A DNA stretch of 33,196 nucleotides from Thermodesulfovibrionia bacterium (GTDB lineage: Bacteria > Nitrospirota > Thermodesulfovibrionia > UBA6902), in assembly GCA_020053105.1 (NCBI GenBank), contig JAGVNU010000020.1, forward strand, positions 1-33,196, given 5' to 3'. The notes below the pieces were generated by a model. It worked only from the letters and a program-made list of their open reading frames with translations. It was not told the DNA's origin and ran no database searches. Position 1 is the stretch's first letter. Every line of letters starts with the position of its first letter. Positions 1 to 7,749 of the stretch are shown here, one piece after another. Made by a program: the position numbers and the translations under genes.

Positions 1-85
1 CCTTTTGATTTTTGTTATTTGCCGTAACAAAATATTTTATAGGAGGCGCGCCCTTTTTTACCCTACTTCAATTTCACACAATTGA

Positions 86-208
86 GGTTACACTATCATA
101 AGATATCCTGATGACTGGTCAGAACCAAACTTTGAGGAAGCAAGAAACGCATACAAGATTGCATCGGATATAAAGAATTATGTGGTTAAGATGATCAGAA
201 TTGATTAG
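86..208 (+). pseudogene. C-terminal remnant of a HEPN-domain protein
   Basis: The frame beginning just after a TGA at 83-85 reads about 40 residues to a TAG at 206-208. It contains RYPDDWSEP, then an acidic helix EEARNAYKIASDI and a hydrophobic-basic tail. This RYPDDW-x-EP-x-x-EEA pattern is typical of the last helix of HEPN (PF05168-type) proteins, which usually pair with MNT nucleotidyltransferases. No start codon, ribosome binding site or N-terminal HEPN part is visible in 1-85 in any frame, so this looks like a decayed tail. The family assignment is from pattern recognition only. The rest of 1-294 holds nothing else I can support. Confidence 0.45.
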
Positions 209-294
209 AAATTACTAGTAACAATTGTCTCAGAGTAAGGCAATGCACATTTTTATTTTGCTATGCTATCCTATTTGGGAAATTAGAAAAGACC

Positions 295-849
295 TTGAGA
301 AGTTTTATTGCAATAGAATTGCCGGATATAGTAAAAGCAGCATTGCTGTCGCTTCAGCAGGAGCTTAAAACATGCGGAGCGGATGTCAGATGGGTCAGGC
401 CGGAAGGGGTCCATTTCACACTGAAGTTCCTCGGGAACATCGAGGAAAAGCTGGTTGACGGAATAGTTGAAACATTAAAGGGGACATGCGGAAAATTCCA
501 GAAGTTTAGTTGTGAAGTAAGGGGTGTCGGCGTTTTCCCCGGAATCAAGGCCCCCCGTGTGTTATGGACCGGTATAGTGGACCATGATACATTGAAGCTT
601 ATTCAGCAGGAAATTGATACAGGAATGTCTCTGCGCGGATTTGAGCGGGAAGGCAGAAAATTTACCCCGCATTTGACCCTGGGCAGGTTCAGGTCTTTAG
701 CGGGGAAAATGGCTTTAATAAATAAGATGGAGGAATACAGACAACACAGCGTTGGCATAATTGATGTTAATCATATATCATTTATGAGAAGCGATTTAGG
801 CCCTGCAGGGGCGAAGTATACAAGGATAGCAGAGATACCATTGGGGTAA
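295..849 (+). CDS. thpR: RNA 2',3'-cyclic phosphodiesterase (2H family, ThpR/LigT)
   Basis: 184 aa, the normal length for the bacterial LigT/ThpR family. These enzymes open 2',3'-cyclic phosphates on RNA ends, and some ligate tRNA halves in vitro. Both catalytic HxTx motifs are present: HFTL at residues 40-43 and HLTL at 126-129, in the usual two-lobed arrangement. The N-terminus RSFIAIELPD is typical of the family. The start codon is TTG, because no better in-frame start precedes the conserved first strand; the upstream purine stretch GGGAAATTAGAAAAG is only a weak ribosome binding site. It lies directly upstream of recA on the same strand with a 116-bp gap. Confidence 0.92.
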   Translation: MRSFIAIELPDIVKAALLSLQQELKTCGADVRWVRPEGVHFTLKFLGNIEEKLVDGIVETLKGTCGKFQKFSCEVRGVGVFPGIKAPRVLWTGIVDHDTLKLIQQEIDTGMSLRGFEREGRKFTPHLTLGRFRSLAGKMALINKMEEYRQHSVGIIDVNHISFMRSDLGPAGAKYTRIAEIPLG

Positions 850-852
850 GGG

Positions 853-866
853 CAATTCATGAATTG
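853..866. promoter_or_regulatory. 14-bp perfect palindrome between thpR and recA
   Basis: CAATTCATGAATTG is a perfect palindrome starting 3 bp after the thpR stop and about 100 bp before the recA start. A second weak hairpin (TTCCCGG 878-884 with CCCGGAA 890-896, one mismatch) follows. The palindrome could be an operator for recA, for example an SOS-type site. It does not match the classic LexA boxes I know (CTGT-N8-ACAG or GAAC-N4-GTTC), so its role is open. I see no convincing -35/-10 pair in this gap. Confidence 0.3.
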
Positions 867-965
867 TCTTTACTAGGTTCCCGGTCAAGCCCGGAATGAC
901 AACCATTCATTTATAGGACATTATTACAGTCACCAAAAACAACTTTAAACATACAGGGAGGCAAA

Positions 966-1961
966 ATGTCTGATAAGGACCGTGCAAAGGCGCTTGAAGT
1001 AGCCATATCACAGATAGAAAAGCAGTTCGGCAAAGGGGCCATTATGCGGCTGGGTTCAGAGGGGGTAGTAGAGATACCTGCTATTTCAACCGGCTCTATC
1101 GGCCTGGACGCAGCCCTTGGGGTCGGCGGTTTTCCGAGAGGCAGGGTCATTGAAATTTACGGTCCGGAATCATCCGGCAAAACGACCCTCGCACTCAGCG
1201 CAATCGCTCAGGCCCAGAAGGCAGGGGGGGCCGCGGCCTTTATTGATGCTGAACATGCCCTTGACGTGACCTACGCGTCCAAACTCGGTGTCAACGTCAA
1301 TGATCTTCTCATCAGCCAGCCGGACACCGGTGAGCAGGCACTGGAAGTCACTGAGACATTGGTGCGCAGCGGGGCGATAGACATTATCGTTATAGACTCT
1401 GTTGCTGCGCTGGTGCCGCGTGCCGAGATTGAAGGGGAAATGGGTGACAGTCTGCCCGGCCTTCAGGCGCGGCTTATGAGTCAGGCATTGAGAAAACTTA
1501 CAGCAGCCATATCAAAGGGGCAGACGACGGTCGTCTTTATCAATCAGATAAGAATGAAGATAGGGGTCATGTTCGGGAACCCGGAAACAACGACCGGGGG
1601 AAATGCGCTTAAATTTTATTCCTCGGTCAGGCTTGATATCAGGAGGATTGAAGGCCTTAAAAACGGACAGGAATCAATAGGCAACAGGGTGAGGGTAAAG
1701 GTTGTCAAGAATAAAGTCGCCCCCCCTTTTAAACAGGCGGAATTTGATATATTCTTTAATGAAGGTATCTCAAGGCTTGGTGAGATTGTCGATATCGGTA
1801 TTGAGAAGAAAATAGTAGAGAGGGCGGGCGCGTGGTATTCTTACAGTGGCAATAAAATAGGACAGGGGAGAGAAAATGCAAAGGAATATCTCAGGTCAAA
1901 CCCTGAAATAGCAGGGGAGATCGAAACAAAAATACTTGCGGAGTATAATTTCAAGAGGTAG
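966..1961 (+). CDS. recA: Recombinase RecA
   Basis: 331 aa. This is the DNA strand-exchange ATPase of homologous recombination and the SOS co-protease. Walker A GPESSGKT is at residues 66-73. The segments [18 protein letters not shown] (Walker B), the L1 region and the [22 protein letters not shown] stretch (broken here only by naming it) are all intact. It ends shortly after the C-terminal helices ([10 protein letters not shown]) and lacks the acidic tail of E. coli RecA, so it is slightly short. ATG is preceded by AGGGAGGC, a strong ribosome binding site. pilT begins 3 bp after the stop and recX follows, so recA-pilT-recX looks like one transcript. Confidence 0.98.
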   Translation: MSDKDRAKALEVAISQIEKQFGKGAIMRLGSEGVVEIPAISTGSIGLDAALGVGGFPRGRVIEIYGPESSGKTTLALSAIAQAQKAGGAAAFIDAEHALDVTYASKLGVNVNDLLISQPDTGEQALEVTETLVRSGAIDIIVIDSVAALVPRAEIEGEMGDSLPGLQARLMSQALRKLTAAISKGQTTVVFINQIRMKIGVMFGNPETTTGGNALKFYSSVRLDIRRIEGLKNGQESIGNRVRVKVVKNKVAPPFKQAEFDIFFNEGISRLGEIVDIGIEKKIVERAGAWYSYSGNKIGQGRENAKEYLRSNPEIAGEIETKILAEYNFKR

Positions 1962-1964
1962 GTT

Positions 1965-3083
1965 ATGTCAAGAGATATAGATGAACTTCTGAAAAAAGCC
2001 GTTAACCGGAAGGCCTCGGACATGCATATAAAAGCAGGCAGTCCGCCGATTGTTCGTATCGACGGGGCGCTGACTACGCTGGATGAGCAGAAAATGAGCG
2101 TGGAGGACATCCAGGGCATAGCCGCTCACGTGATGAAAGAGGCGCAGATGGAGCAGTTTGTCAAAAACCGGGAGTCTGATATGGCGTACAGTGTTTCGGG
2201 GCTGGGAAGATTCAGGTGTAATGCCTATCATCAGAGAGGGACGATTGGAATTGTCTTCAGGATCATTCCTCCTGAAATGCTTGAGCTGGAAGAATTGAGG
2301 ATGCCGGTAGTGATTAAAAAAATCTCTATGGAGCCCAGAGGTCTGATACTTGTTACCGGCACTACTGGAAGCGGAAAAACAACTACATTGGCATCAATGA
2401 TTGATTACATAAATTCCAACAGGGCGGTCAACATCATAACGATAGAAGATCCGATTGAATTTCTGCACAGGGACAAAAAAAGCATCATAAGTCAGAGAGA
2501 GGTAGGAACTGACGCCACGACTTTTGCAAAGGCCCTGAGGGCGGCCCTGCGGCAGGACCCTGACGTTATTCTTGTCGGTGAGATGCGCGACTTTGAAACC
2601 GTCAAGACAGCGCTGGACGCTGCTGAGACAGGCCATCTGGTCCTCAGTACCCTCCATACTACAGACACTGTTGAGACCGTAAACAGGATTGTATCAGTGT
2701 TCCCGCCCTACCAGCATGGCCAGGTAAGGTCGCAGCTCGCATCTGTTCTGAAGGCCATTATATCCATGCGGCTGATTCCCCGCGCTGACGGTGGAGGCCG
2801 GGTGCCTGCTGTCGAGATACTCATTAATACAGCCACAATAAAAAGCTGCATTGAGGACCCCGACAAGACGAAAAATATACATGACTATATAGAGGAAGGT
2901 TTCAGCCAGTATGGGATGCAGACCTTTGATCAGTCATTAATGGGCCTCTATAAAAGTAAGCTTATCACTTACGCGGAAGCGGTTAATATAGCCACGAATC
3001 CCGATGATTTCGCCCTTAAGGTCAAAGGGGTCCAGTCCACAAAGGACATCTGGGGGGCCGGCGGAAACATTACCGGGGCCTAG
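1965..3083 (+). CDS. pilT: Type IV pilus twitching motility ATPase PilT
   Basis: 372 aa cytoplasmic hexameric ATPase that powers pilus retraction. Visible motifs are Walker A GTTGSGKT (residues 132-139), the Asp box around ITIEDPIEF (158-166), Walker B DPDVILVGEMRD (198-209) and the His box GHLVLSTLHT (223-232). The C-terminal IEEGFSQYGMQTFDQSL segment is typical of PilT-like retraction ATPases; the PilU paralog is a less likely reading. The ATG is 3 bp after the recA stop, and the AGAGGTAGGTT just before it, including the last recA codon, supplies the ribosome binding site. Placement between recA and recX suggests co-transcription with DNA-repair genes. No other pilus genes are in the window. 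Confidence 0.93.
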   Translation: MSRDIDELLKKAVNRKASDMHIKAGSPPIVRIDGALTTLDEQKMSVEDIQGIAAHVMKEAQMEQFVKNRESDMAYSVSGLGRFRCNAYHQRGTIGIVFRIIPPEMLELEELRMPVVIKKISMEPRGLILVTGTTGSGKTTTLASMIDYINSNRAVNIITIEDPIEFLHRDKKSIISQREVGTDATTFAKALRAALRQDPDVILVGEMRDFETVKTALDAAETGHLVLSTLHTTDTVETVNRIVSVFPPYQHGQVRSQLASVLKAIISMRLIPRADGGGRVPAVEILINTATIKSCIEDPDKTKNIHDYIEEGFSQYGMQTFDQSLMGLYKSKLITYAEAVNIATNPDDFALKVKGVQSTKDIWGAGGNITGA

Positions 3084-3102
3084 AAAAAAGGGGGCGCTTA
3101 TA

Positions 3103-3588
3103 TTGAAAGGTTCTCCCGTTAACATAAAAACAGCGGCATTAAAACTGCTCAGCTACCGCGCCAGAAGCAAAAAAGAAATGGCTGAAAAGCTGCAGCGAAA
3201 AGGCTTTGACAGCGGTCAGATCGAAGGCGTAATCAAACTCCTGGAAACCGCAGGGCTGATAAATGACAGGGCGCTTGCGGCGGACCTCCTCAGATACTCG
3301 GTAGAAAGAAAATCCCTCGGTAACAAAGGTATCAGAATGTTTCTCGCCAGTCGGGGAATAGACAGGGAGCTTATAGATAAAACCCTGTCAGTCCATTCCC
3401 CGGAATCGGAGGGAAATGCGGCCCTGGAATTTGCGGAAAGAAAGCTTAAGATTTTAAATAAATATCCGCCGGAGGTCATTAAAAGAAGGCTCTGGGGGAC
3501 GCTGCAGCGCCGGGGGTTTTCAGCTGAGGTGGTCAAAAAGACGGTCAAGTCGGTACTGTCCCCAAATAATGCAGTCATTGGGAAATAA
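3103..3588 (+). CDS. recX: Regulatory protein RecX
   Basis: 161 aa from the chosen start. RecX binds RecA filaments and tunes their activity. The protein has the family pattern: ALKLLSYRARSKKEMAEKL near the N-terminus, then GLINDRALAADLLR and three-helix repeats ending in RRGFSAEVVKK. An upstream in-frame start at 3004 would overlap pilT by 80 bp and add a non-conserved tail. TTG at 3103 has AAAGGGGG 7-9 bp upstream and sits just after the pilT stop, so I prefer it. The last codons fall inside a repeated sequence (3563-3601) that recurs near 26744. Confidence 0.88.
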   Translation: MKGSPVNIKTAALKLLSYRARSKKEMAEKLQRKGFDSGQIEGVIKLLETAGLINDRALAADLLRYSVERKSLGNKGIRMFLASRGIDRELIDKTLSVHSPESEGNAALEFAERKLKILNKYPPEVIKRRLWGTLQRRGFSAEVVKKTVKSVLSPNNAVIGK

Positions 3589-3601
3589 CTTATTTAACTC
3601 G
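3563..3601 (+). repeat. Dispersed 39-bp repeat, copy A (recX 3' end)
   Basis: This begins with CAAATAATGCAGTCATTG (3563-3580), identical to 26744-26761. It ends with TTATTTAACTCG (3590-3601), which differs in one base from 26771-26782. The 9-bp middle has diverged but has the same length, so about 32 of 39 positions match. The copy overlaps the recX stop codon and is flanked by CCC/GGG, giving CCCAA...TTGGG arms. The rest of the gap to 3807 holds only a possible promoter. Confidence 0.6.
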
Positions 3602-3686
3602 CATAAAATTTCCATTACCATTTGATCGCGCATTTGATCTTTGTATTGTGACGCGCAGAAAGGAATGCCGCCTGCCAGAAAGATTT

Positions 3687-3716
3687 TTCGATCCTGTTCA
3701 TTGTACGTAGTATAAT
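3687..3716 (+). promoter_or_regulatory. Possible sigma-70-type promoter for the 3808 gene
   Basis: TATAAT at 3711-3716 is a perfect -10 match. The best -35 is a weak TTCGAT at 3687-3692 with an 18-bp spacer. The leader to the ATG at 3808 would be about 85 nt of AT-rich sequence. Confidence 0.3.
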
Positions 3717-3807
3717 TTAATTATTAATGTGCTGCTACGTTTACGGCGCTAACTGAAAATAGAATGAAAAATAATAAACATTAAACCGTAAAAAAGTATC
3801 TGTTCTA

Positions 3808-4821
3808 ATGAAGACATTTCACTTTATTTGCTCGCTGCTGCTCTTTTTTGGTCTGATCGGCATGCCGGTATCAGCCGCAGATACCAGTGATAGTGTGTCC
3901 GAAACAGGGACGGAACAAGTTTCTACTCCTGAAGAGGGAGTAGCCGGCGAAGACACATTCGTTGACTCCTGGCATCGGGCCTTGTCCGGCACAATCACAG
4001 GCCCTGCCTATTGGATAGATTCTTTTTTCTATGACGAACGTATTGAGGCGGAGGAAAATCAATCCCGCCTGCTACTGAGGCTGGAATCATTTACTGAAGA
4101 CGGGGAGGGGACTGACCTGAAGCTCAAGGCCAATCTGAGGGTCAGAATCCCATATGCGGAGAAAAAGCTGAAGCTCATTATAACGGGTGAACCGGACGAT
4201 GAAACGGAAGCTGACGCACCAGGGAACGTGACGCGCCGGTCATTTGACCGCATCGATCAAAATGATGTCGCCGTAGCGTTGCAGCATTCACTTATGGAAG
4301 AACTGGACCGGTATTTCAGCACAAAGCTCGGATTTGTCTTCCGCAACTGGCGACCCAGGCTGTTTCTGGAGGGCCGGGCCCGTATTTTCTTTAATCTTGA
4401 CCAATGGGGTGCGCGTTTTACAGAACGGCTGAGGTGGTATACAGACAAGGGATGGGAATCACGGACGACTTTTGATTTCGAGAGGCCGCTGTCGGAGAGG
4501 GTTTTCTTCCGTACCACTGTAGAAGGTGACTGGCTTGAGGACCAGGATGGATTTCCCCATAGCCTGACGTTTGCTGTGGCACAGCTTATCAGTCCCCGAA
4601 GGGCCATAGAATATTCATGGAACAACAGCATCCAGACCCGCCCGAACCATCATCTGGATCAGATCACCCTCGCGGCGCGTTATCGTCAGAGGATCTGGAG
4701 GGACTGGCTTTTTTACGATATTGAGCCGCAGCTGCGCTTTCCCAAATCTGATGGGTTTCGTATTACCCCTGGAATAATGCTGAGGATTGAGGCCATTGTT
4801 GGAATGTACGATAGATTATAA
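3808..4821 (+). CDS. Putative outer-membrane beta-barrel protein, function unknown
   Basis: 337 aa. The N-terminus MKTFHFICSLLLFFGLIGMPVSA is a clear Sec signal peptide with a likely cleavage after VSA. An acidic, Ser/Thr-rich linker (about residues 25-50) follows. Then comes WIDSFFYDERIEAEENQSRL and many alternating hydrophobic/charged strands (LLLRLESF, LKLKANLRVRIP, KLKLIITGE, RPRLFLEGRARIFF, RWYTDKGWESRTTFDFERP, LFYDIEPQLRFP), ending in GIMLRIEAIV. This is how a barrel built from amphipathic strands reads. I do not recognise a named family. No clear ribosome binding site precedes the ATG. It is transcribed alone and convergent with the FKBP gene. Confidence 0.7.
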   Translation: MKTFHFICSLLLFFGLIGMPVSAADTSDSVSETGTEQVSTPEEGVAGEDTFVDSWHRALSGTITGPAYWIDSFFYDERIEAEENQSRLLLRLESFTEDGEGTDLKLKANLRVRIPYAEKKLKLIITGEPDDETEADAPGNVTRRSFDRIDQNDVAVALQHSLMEELDRYFSTKLGFVFRNWRPRLFLEGRARIFFNLDQWGARFTERLRWYTDKGWESRTTFDFERPLSERVFFRTTVEGDWLEDQDGFPHSLTFAVAQLISPRRAIEYSWNNSIQTRPNHHLDQITLAARYRQRIWRDWLFYDIEPQLRFPKSDGFRITPGIMLRIEAIVGMYDRL

Positions 4822-4863
4822 AAAACGGACCACCCCTCTCCTGATGGGGAAGATGGGTGGTCC
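4819..4863 (-). terminator. Rho-independent terminator of the FKBP gene
   Basis: GGACCACCC (4827-4835) and GGGTGGTCC (4855-4863) form a perfect 9-bp stem. Read on the minus strand, the hairpin is followed by GTTTTTTAT (4826-4818), the expected U-tract. It lies between the convergent genes ending at 4821 and 4885; for the plus-strand gene it offers a hairpin but no U-tract. Confidence 0.8.
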
Positions 4864-4884
4864 CGCTGCAGGCTGTAGGATACT

Positions 4885-5571
4885 TTATTTAATGGAAAGC
4901 AGTTCCACGTCAAAGACCAGCGTTGAGTTAGGCCCTATTTTGCCCCCTGCGCCTCGTTCACCGTAGGCGAGATTTGAGGGGATAAAGAGCTGCCATTTTG
5001 ATCCCGCTTTCATAAGCTGGAGGGCCTCAGTCCATCCGGGGATAACGCCGTTGACCGGAAATGATGCCGGCTCTCCGCGGCTGTATGAGCTGTCAAATTC
5101 AGTCCCATCTATCAAAGTGCCCTTGTAATGCACGGTTACCGTATCGGGTGCTTTAGGGAGATTCCCGGCACCTTCTTTTATGACCTTGTACTGAAGGCCG
5201 CTCGGCAGTGTTATCACGCCTTCCTTCTTTTTGTTCTCGGCAAGAAACGCCTCGCCTTCTTTTTTATTTTTATCGCTTATCTCCTGCATCTGCATCTTCT
5301 GTTTTGTCATCATGTCCTTCCTGAAATTCTCCATTGTATTACGGAACTCCTCTTCAGTCATTAATAGCTTGCCCCCTGAGAACACATCCTTGATCCCCTG
5401 GGCGAGCTTATCGGGATCTATGTCTATAGATTGTTTTTTCATGTTTTCCCCGATATCCATTCCTATGCCGTAACTTATCTTGTCCCTTTCAGTCTTCAGC
5501 ACAACAGTTTCTTCTGCAAGCGCTATGTTTGCAAGAAGCATAACGCCAAGCACTGCCAATAATGTCCTCAT
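4885..5571 (-). CDS. FKBP-type peptidyl-prolyl cis-trans isomerase, exported (FkpA/Mip-like)
   Basis: 228 aa. The signal peptide MRTLLAVLGVMLLANIALA predicts a periplasmic location. Residues about 20-115 are a helical dimerisation domain (SYGIGMDIGENMKKQ..., then a long charged helix rich in K/E/M). Residues about 120-228 form the FKBP catalytic domain with VTVHYKGTLIDGTEFDSS, VIPGWTEALQLMKAGSKWQLFIP, LAYGERG and a closing LVFDVELLSI. This layout matches FkpA/Mip folding catalysts. The ATG has GGAGG 5 bp upstream. It has its own promoter in the 79-bp gap after comF and its own terminator. Confidence 0.9.
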   Translation of the reverse strand: MRTLLAVLGVMLLANIALAEETVVLKTERDKISYGIGMDIGENMKKQSIDIDPDKLAQGIKDVFSGGKLLMTEEEFRNTMENFRKDMMTKQKMQMQEISDKNKKEGEAFLAENKKKEGVITLPSGLQYKVIKEGAGNLPKAPDTVTVHYKGTLIDGTEFDSSYSRGEPASFPVNGVIPGWTEALQLMKAGSKWQLFIPSNLAYGERGAGGKIGPNSTLVFDVELLSIK

Positions 5572-5615
5572 TTAACCTCCATTATTAATTGTTTGTGAAA
5601 AGATTTAACGGCACT

Positions 5616-5644
5616 ATTATAAAACCCTTCATAAAAATTGTCTA
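5616..5644 (-). promoter_or_regulatory. Sigma-70-type promoter of the FKBP gene
   Basis: On the minus strand, TAGACA (5644-5639) is separated by 17 bp from a perfect TATAAT (5621-5616). The leader to the ATG at 5571 is about 40 nt. The promoter lies in the gap after comF, so the FKBP gene need not depend on apgM-comF transcription. Confidence 0.6.
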
Positions 5645-5650
5645 ATACAC

Positions 5651-6349
5651 CTAGTCCATCATCCCGTGAGCAAGTGTCAGCACATGGATGTTGCCTGCCC
5701 CTGCTTTTTTCAGGACCTTTGAGCATTCCCTGATTGTTGCGCCTGTTGTCGATACATCATCTATAAGCAGTATGTCCTTACCCTCAACAACTTCCTTATT
5801 TTGTATCCAGAAGGCATTCTTCATATTTTTCAGTCTCTCATTTGAACTAAGTCCTACCTGCGGCTTTGTATCTTTCATCTTTACAAGAGAGTCAATAAGC
5901 AGTGTTGAACCGATGCCCTTTGCCAAATATTTCGCAAGAAGCGCAGACTGGTTGAACTCCCGCTGTCTGAGGCGGTTTTTATAAAGCGGGACCGGCAGGA
6001 CCGCGTCAACACGGGGCATTTCGATCCGCAGCAATATATCGGAAAGGGGCCTTGAAAGCCTTTTGACATTGTGATATTTCAGCAGGTTTATGGCCTTTCT
6101 TAAAGCGCCTTCATACAATCCGAAACTCCCTGCGGATTCAAAGGCAGGTCTATCCTGCAGGCAATTTCCACAGACAGTAGATGCATCCGAGGTGAGGGGC
6201 CTGCCGCACTTCCGGCATTTAGGGCCTGTATACGGTTTTATTGACTGCCAGCATGACGCGCAGACCGGGGCTGTTTTATGATCTGAGGCCGGCCCATGGC
6301 ATATGGGGCAGGTTTCAGGGAATAAGAGGTTGAGAAACTTGTTAAGCAA
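5651..6349 (-). CDS. comF: ComF family phosphoribosyltransferase-like protein
   Basis: 232 aa. The N-terminal half has a zinc-binding set of paired cysteines: CPIC at residues 15-18, then CASC, CRKC and CGNC. The C-terminal half has the PRPP-binding loop ILLIDDVSTTGAT and PVPLYKNRLRQREFNQS, both hallmarks of the ComF/GntX family. In naturally competent bacteria ComF helps bring in single-stranded DNA; elsewhere the role is unclear. The start is TTG, 5 bp after the apgM stop, with GGGGCG 8 bp upstream inside the apgM end. This implies an apgM-comF transcript with coupled translation. Confidence 0.92.
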   Translation of the reverse strand: MLNKFLNLLFPETCPICHGPASDHKTAPVCASCWQSIKPYTGPKCRKCGRPLTSDASTVCGNCLQDRPAFESAGSFGLYEGALRKAINLLKYHNVKRLSRPLSDILLRIEMPRVDAVLPVPLYKNRLRQREFNQSALLAKYLAKGIGSTLLIDSLVKMKDTKPQVGLSSNERLKNMKNAFWIQNKEVVEGKDILLIDDVSTTGATIRECSKVLKKAGAGNIHVLTLAHGMMD

Positions 6350-6354
6350 GTTTA

Positions 6355-7569
6355 TTACGCCCCGAACTTCTTGAGCCTTCCTGCATGAGCAAGAGCCAGA
6401 GGCATGATATTCAGCGCAGGGACAATGCCAATTTCACCCTTGAGGCATTCTCTTTCGGAAAAGGCCCCGCTTGTTCTCCCGAGTACATAAGGAGACTTTA
6501 TGAGCACAGGCACAGGATGCCAGCTGTGACCTTTCATGACAGCAGGCGTTGAATGGTCGCCGGTAATGACAAGGACATCAGGTTTGAGTTCAAGTACCTG
6601 CGGCAGGAGTTTGTCAAACTCAGATATCCGCTCAGCCTTACCCTCAAAATTGCCGTCTTCACCGTATGAATCGACTTTTTTAACGTGCATAAAGAAGAAG
6701 TCATATTCATTATATTTCTGTTTCAAGAAATTGATCTCATCTTCGACACTCCCCTCAAGCGATGGGGTCTCCATCCCTACAAGCTTGGCAAGTCCCCGGT
6801 ACATGGGATAGGTGGCAATTGCAAGGGCATTTAATCCGAAGGCCTCATCGAAATTCGGGATATGCGGCATATTTGAGAACCCCCTTGTCAAAATAAAATT
6901 GGCCTTCTCTTCACCCTTCAATATTTCGTGGGCCCTGCTTATTAATTTCTCCGCAATCCTTGATACCCTTTCCGCGTTTTTTGAAAGTGCCGCTGCCGGT
7001 AAAGGGGCCTTCCCTTCTTTTTGAGGGTCAGTATCATTTATCATGGCCGCGTCAGGCTGAAGATTGTCCGGGAATCTCATACGGACAGCGAACCTGTGCT
7101 CCATGCCTGGCGCAAATGTAAATTCCGCATCATCGATTTTCATTATCTCTTTCTGCAGTCTTTCCGTCAGCTTACTGCTTTGATCAGTCGGTATCCTCCC
7201 CGCCCTTCTGTTCGTGATCAGGCCGTCTTTGATTGTAGCGTAATTACACCTGACCGCCACATCCGTCTTTCTGACTTCCATCCCAAGCCCGAGCGCCTCC
7301 AGGATTCCCCTTCCAATCTGACACTCTAAAGGATCATATCCGAATATGCCGAGATGTCCGGGGCCGCTGCCCGGTGTAATCCCGTGAGCGACAGGTATGT
7401 GTAATCCGCAGGCGGATTCTTTGGCTAATGCATCAAGGTTCGGCGTGTTTGCAGCCTCAAGTTCGGTCTTGCCGTTTACAGGCAGACCGCCGACTCCATC
7501 GAGGACGATCATCACAATCTTAGTGTCGTTTTTCTGTATGAGTGGTTTTATTATTGCCTGCATGTTCAT
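6355..7569 (-). CDS. apgM: 2,3-bisphosphoglycerate-independent phosphoglycerate mutase, archaeal type
   Basis: 404 aa, the usual length of ApgM. It interconverts 3- and 2-phosphoglycerate in glycolysis and gluconeogenesis using a phosphoserine enzyme and two metal ions. It shows IVMIVLDGVGGLP with the metal Asp, TPNLDALAKES, the catalytic region GITPGSGPGHLGIFGYDP, and the metal-binding C-terminal VITGDHSTPAVMKGHSWHPVP. The ATG at 7569 has GGGGAGG 11 bp upstream; a second ATG two codons later is possible. It is divergent from the Rad50-like gene at 7750 and leads the apgM-comF pair. ApgM is common in archaea and in several anaerobic bacterial phyla. Confidence 0.95.
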   Translation of the reverse strand: MNMQAIIKPLIQKNDTKIVMIVLDGVGGLPVNGKTELEAANTPNLDALAKESACGLHIPVAHGITPGSGPGHLGIFGYDPLECQIGRGILEALGLGMEVRKTDVAVRCNYATIKDGLITNRRAGRIPTDQSSKLTERLQKEIMKIDDAEFTFAPGMEHRFAVRMRFPDNLQPDAAMINDTDPQKEGKAPLPAAALSKNAERVSRIAEKLISRAHEILKGEEKANFILTRGFSNMPHIPNFDEAFGLNALAIATYPMYRGLAKLVGMETPSLEGSVEDEINFLKQKYNEYDFFFMHVKKVDSYGEDGNFEGKAERISEFDKLLPQVLELKPDVLVITGDHSTPAVMKGHSWHPVPVLIKSPYVLGRTSGAFSERECLKGEIGIVPALNIMPLALAHAGRLKKFGA

Positions 7570-7716
7570 GAGTTAAGGTTCCTCCCCTTTGCCGTCTATT
7601 CTAATGTTTTCTGTATGGTCCAATTGTAATTGCTTCATATGGTTTGATGTTTGTAAATTATAGCAGATTGGGATTTGGAATTTGTTTAAATTAGTTGTCT
7701 TGCTTTAAGCGTCATG

Positions 7717-7725
7717 TGCTATAAT
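7717..7725 (+). promoter_or_regulatory. Extended -10 promoter of the Rad50-like gene
   Basis: TGCTATAAT is a perfect extended -10 element (TGn plus TATAAT at 7720-7725). A TTGTCT at 7695-7700 could be a -35 with a long 19-bp spacer. The predicted start of transcription near 7732 lies downstream of an in-frame ATG at 7714, which decides in favour of the ATG at 7750. Confidence 0.6.
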
Positions 7726-7749
7726 CGAGAAACATATATTGAGATAAAC

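Noticed and set aside
3004-3102. Longer RecX N-terminus from ATG 3004
   Set aside because: It overlaps pilT by 80 bp and the added residues are not RecX-like; TTG 3103 has a good ribosome binding site.
7714-7749. Earlier ATG of the Rad50-like gene
   Set aside because: An extended -10 element overlaps it, so the transcript should begin downstream of that ATG.
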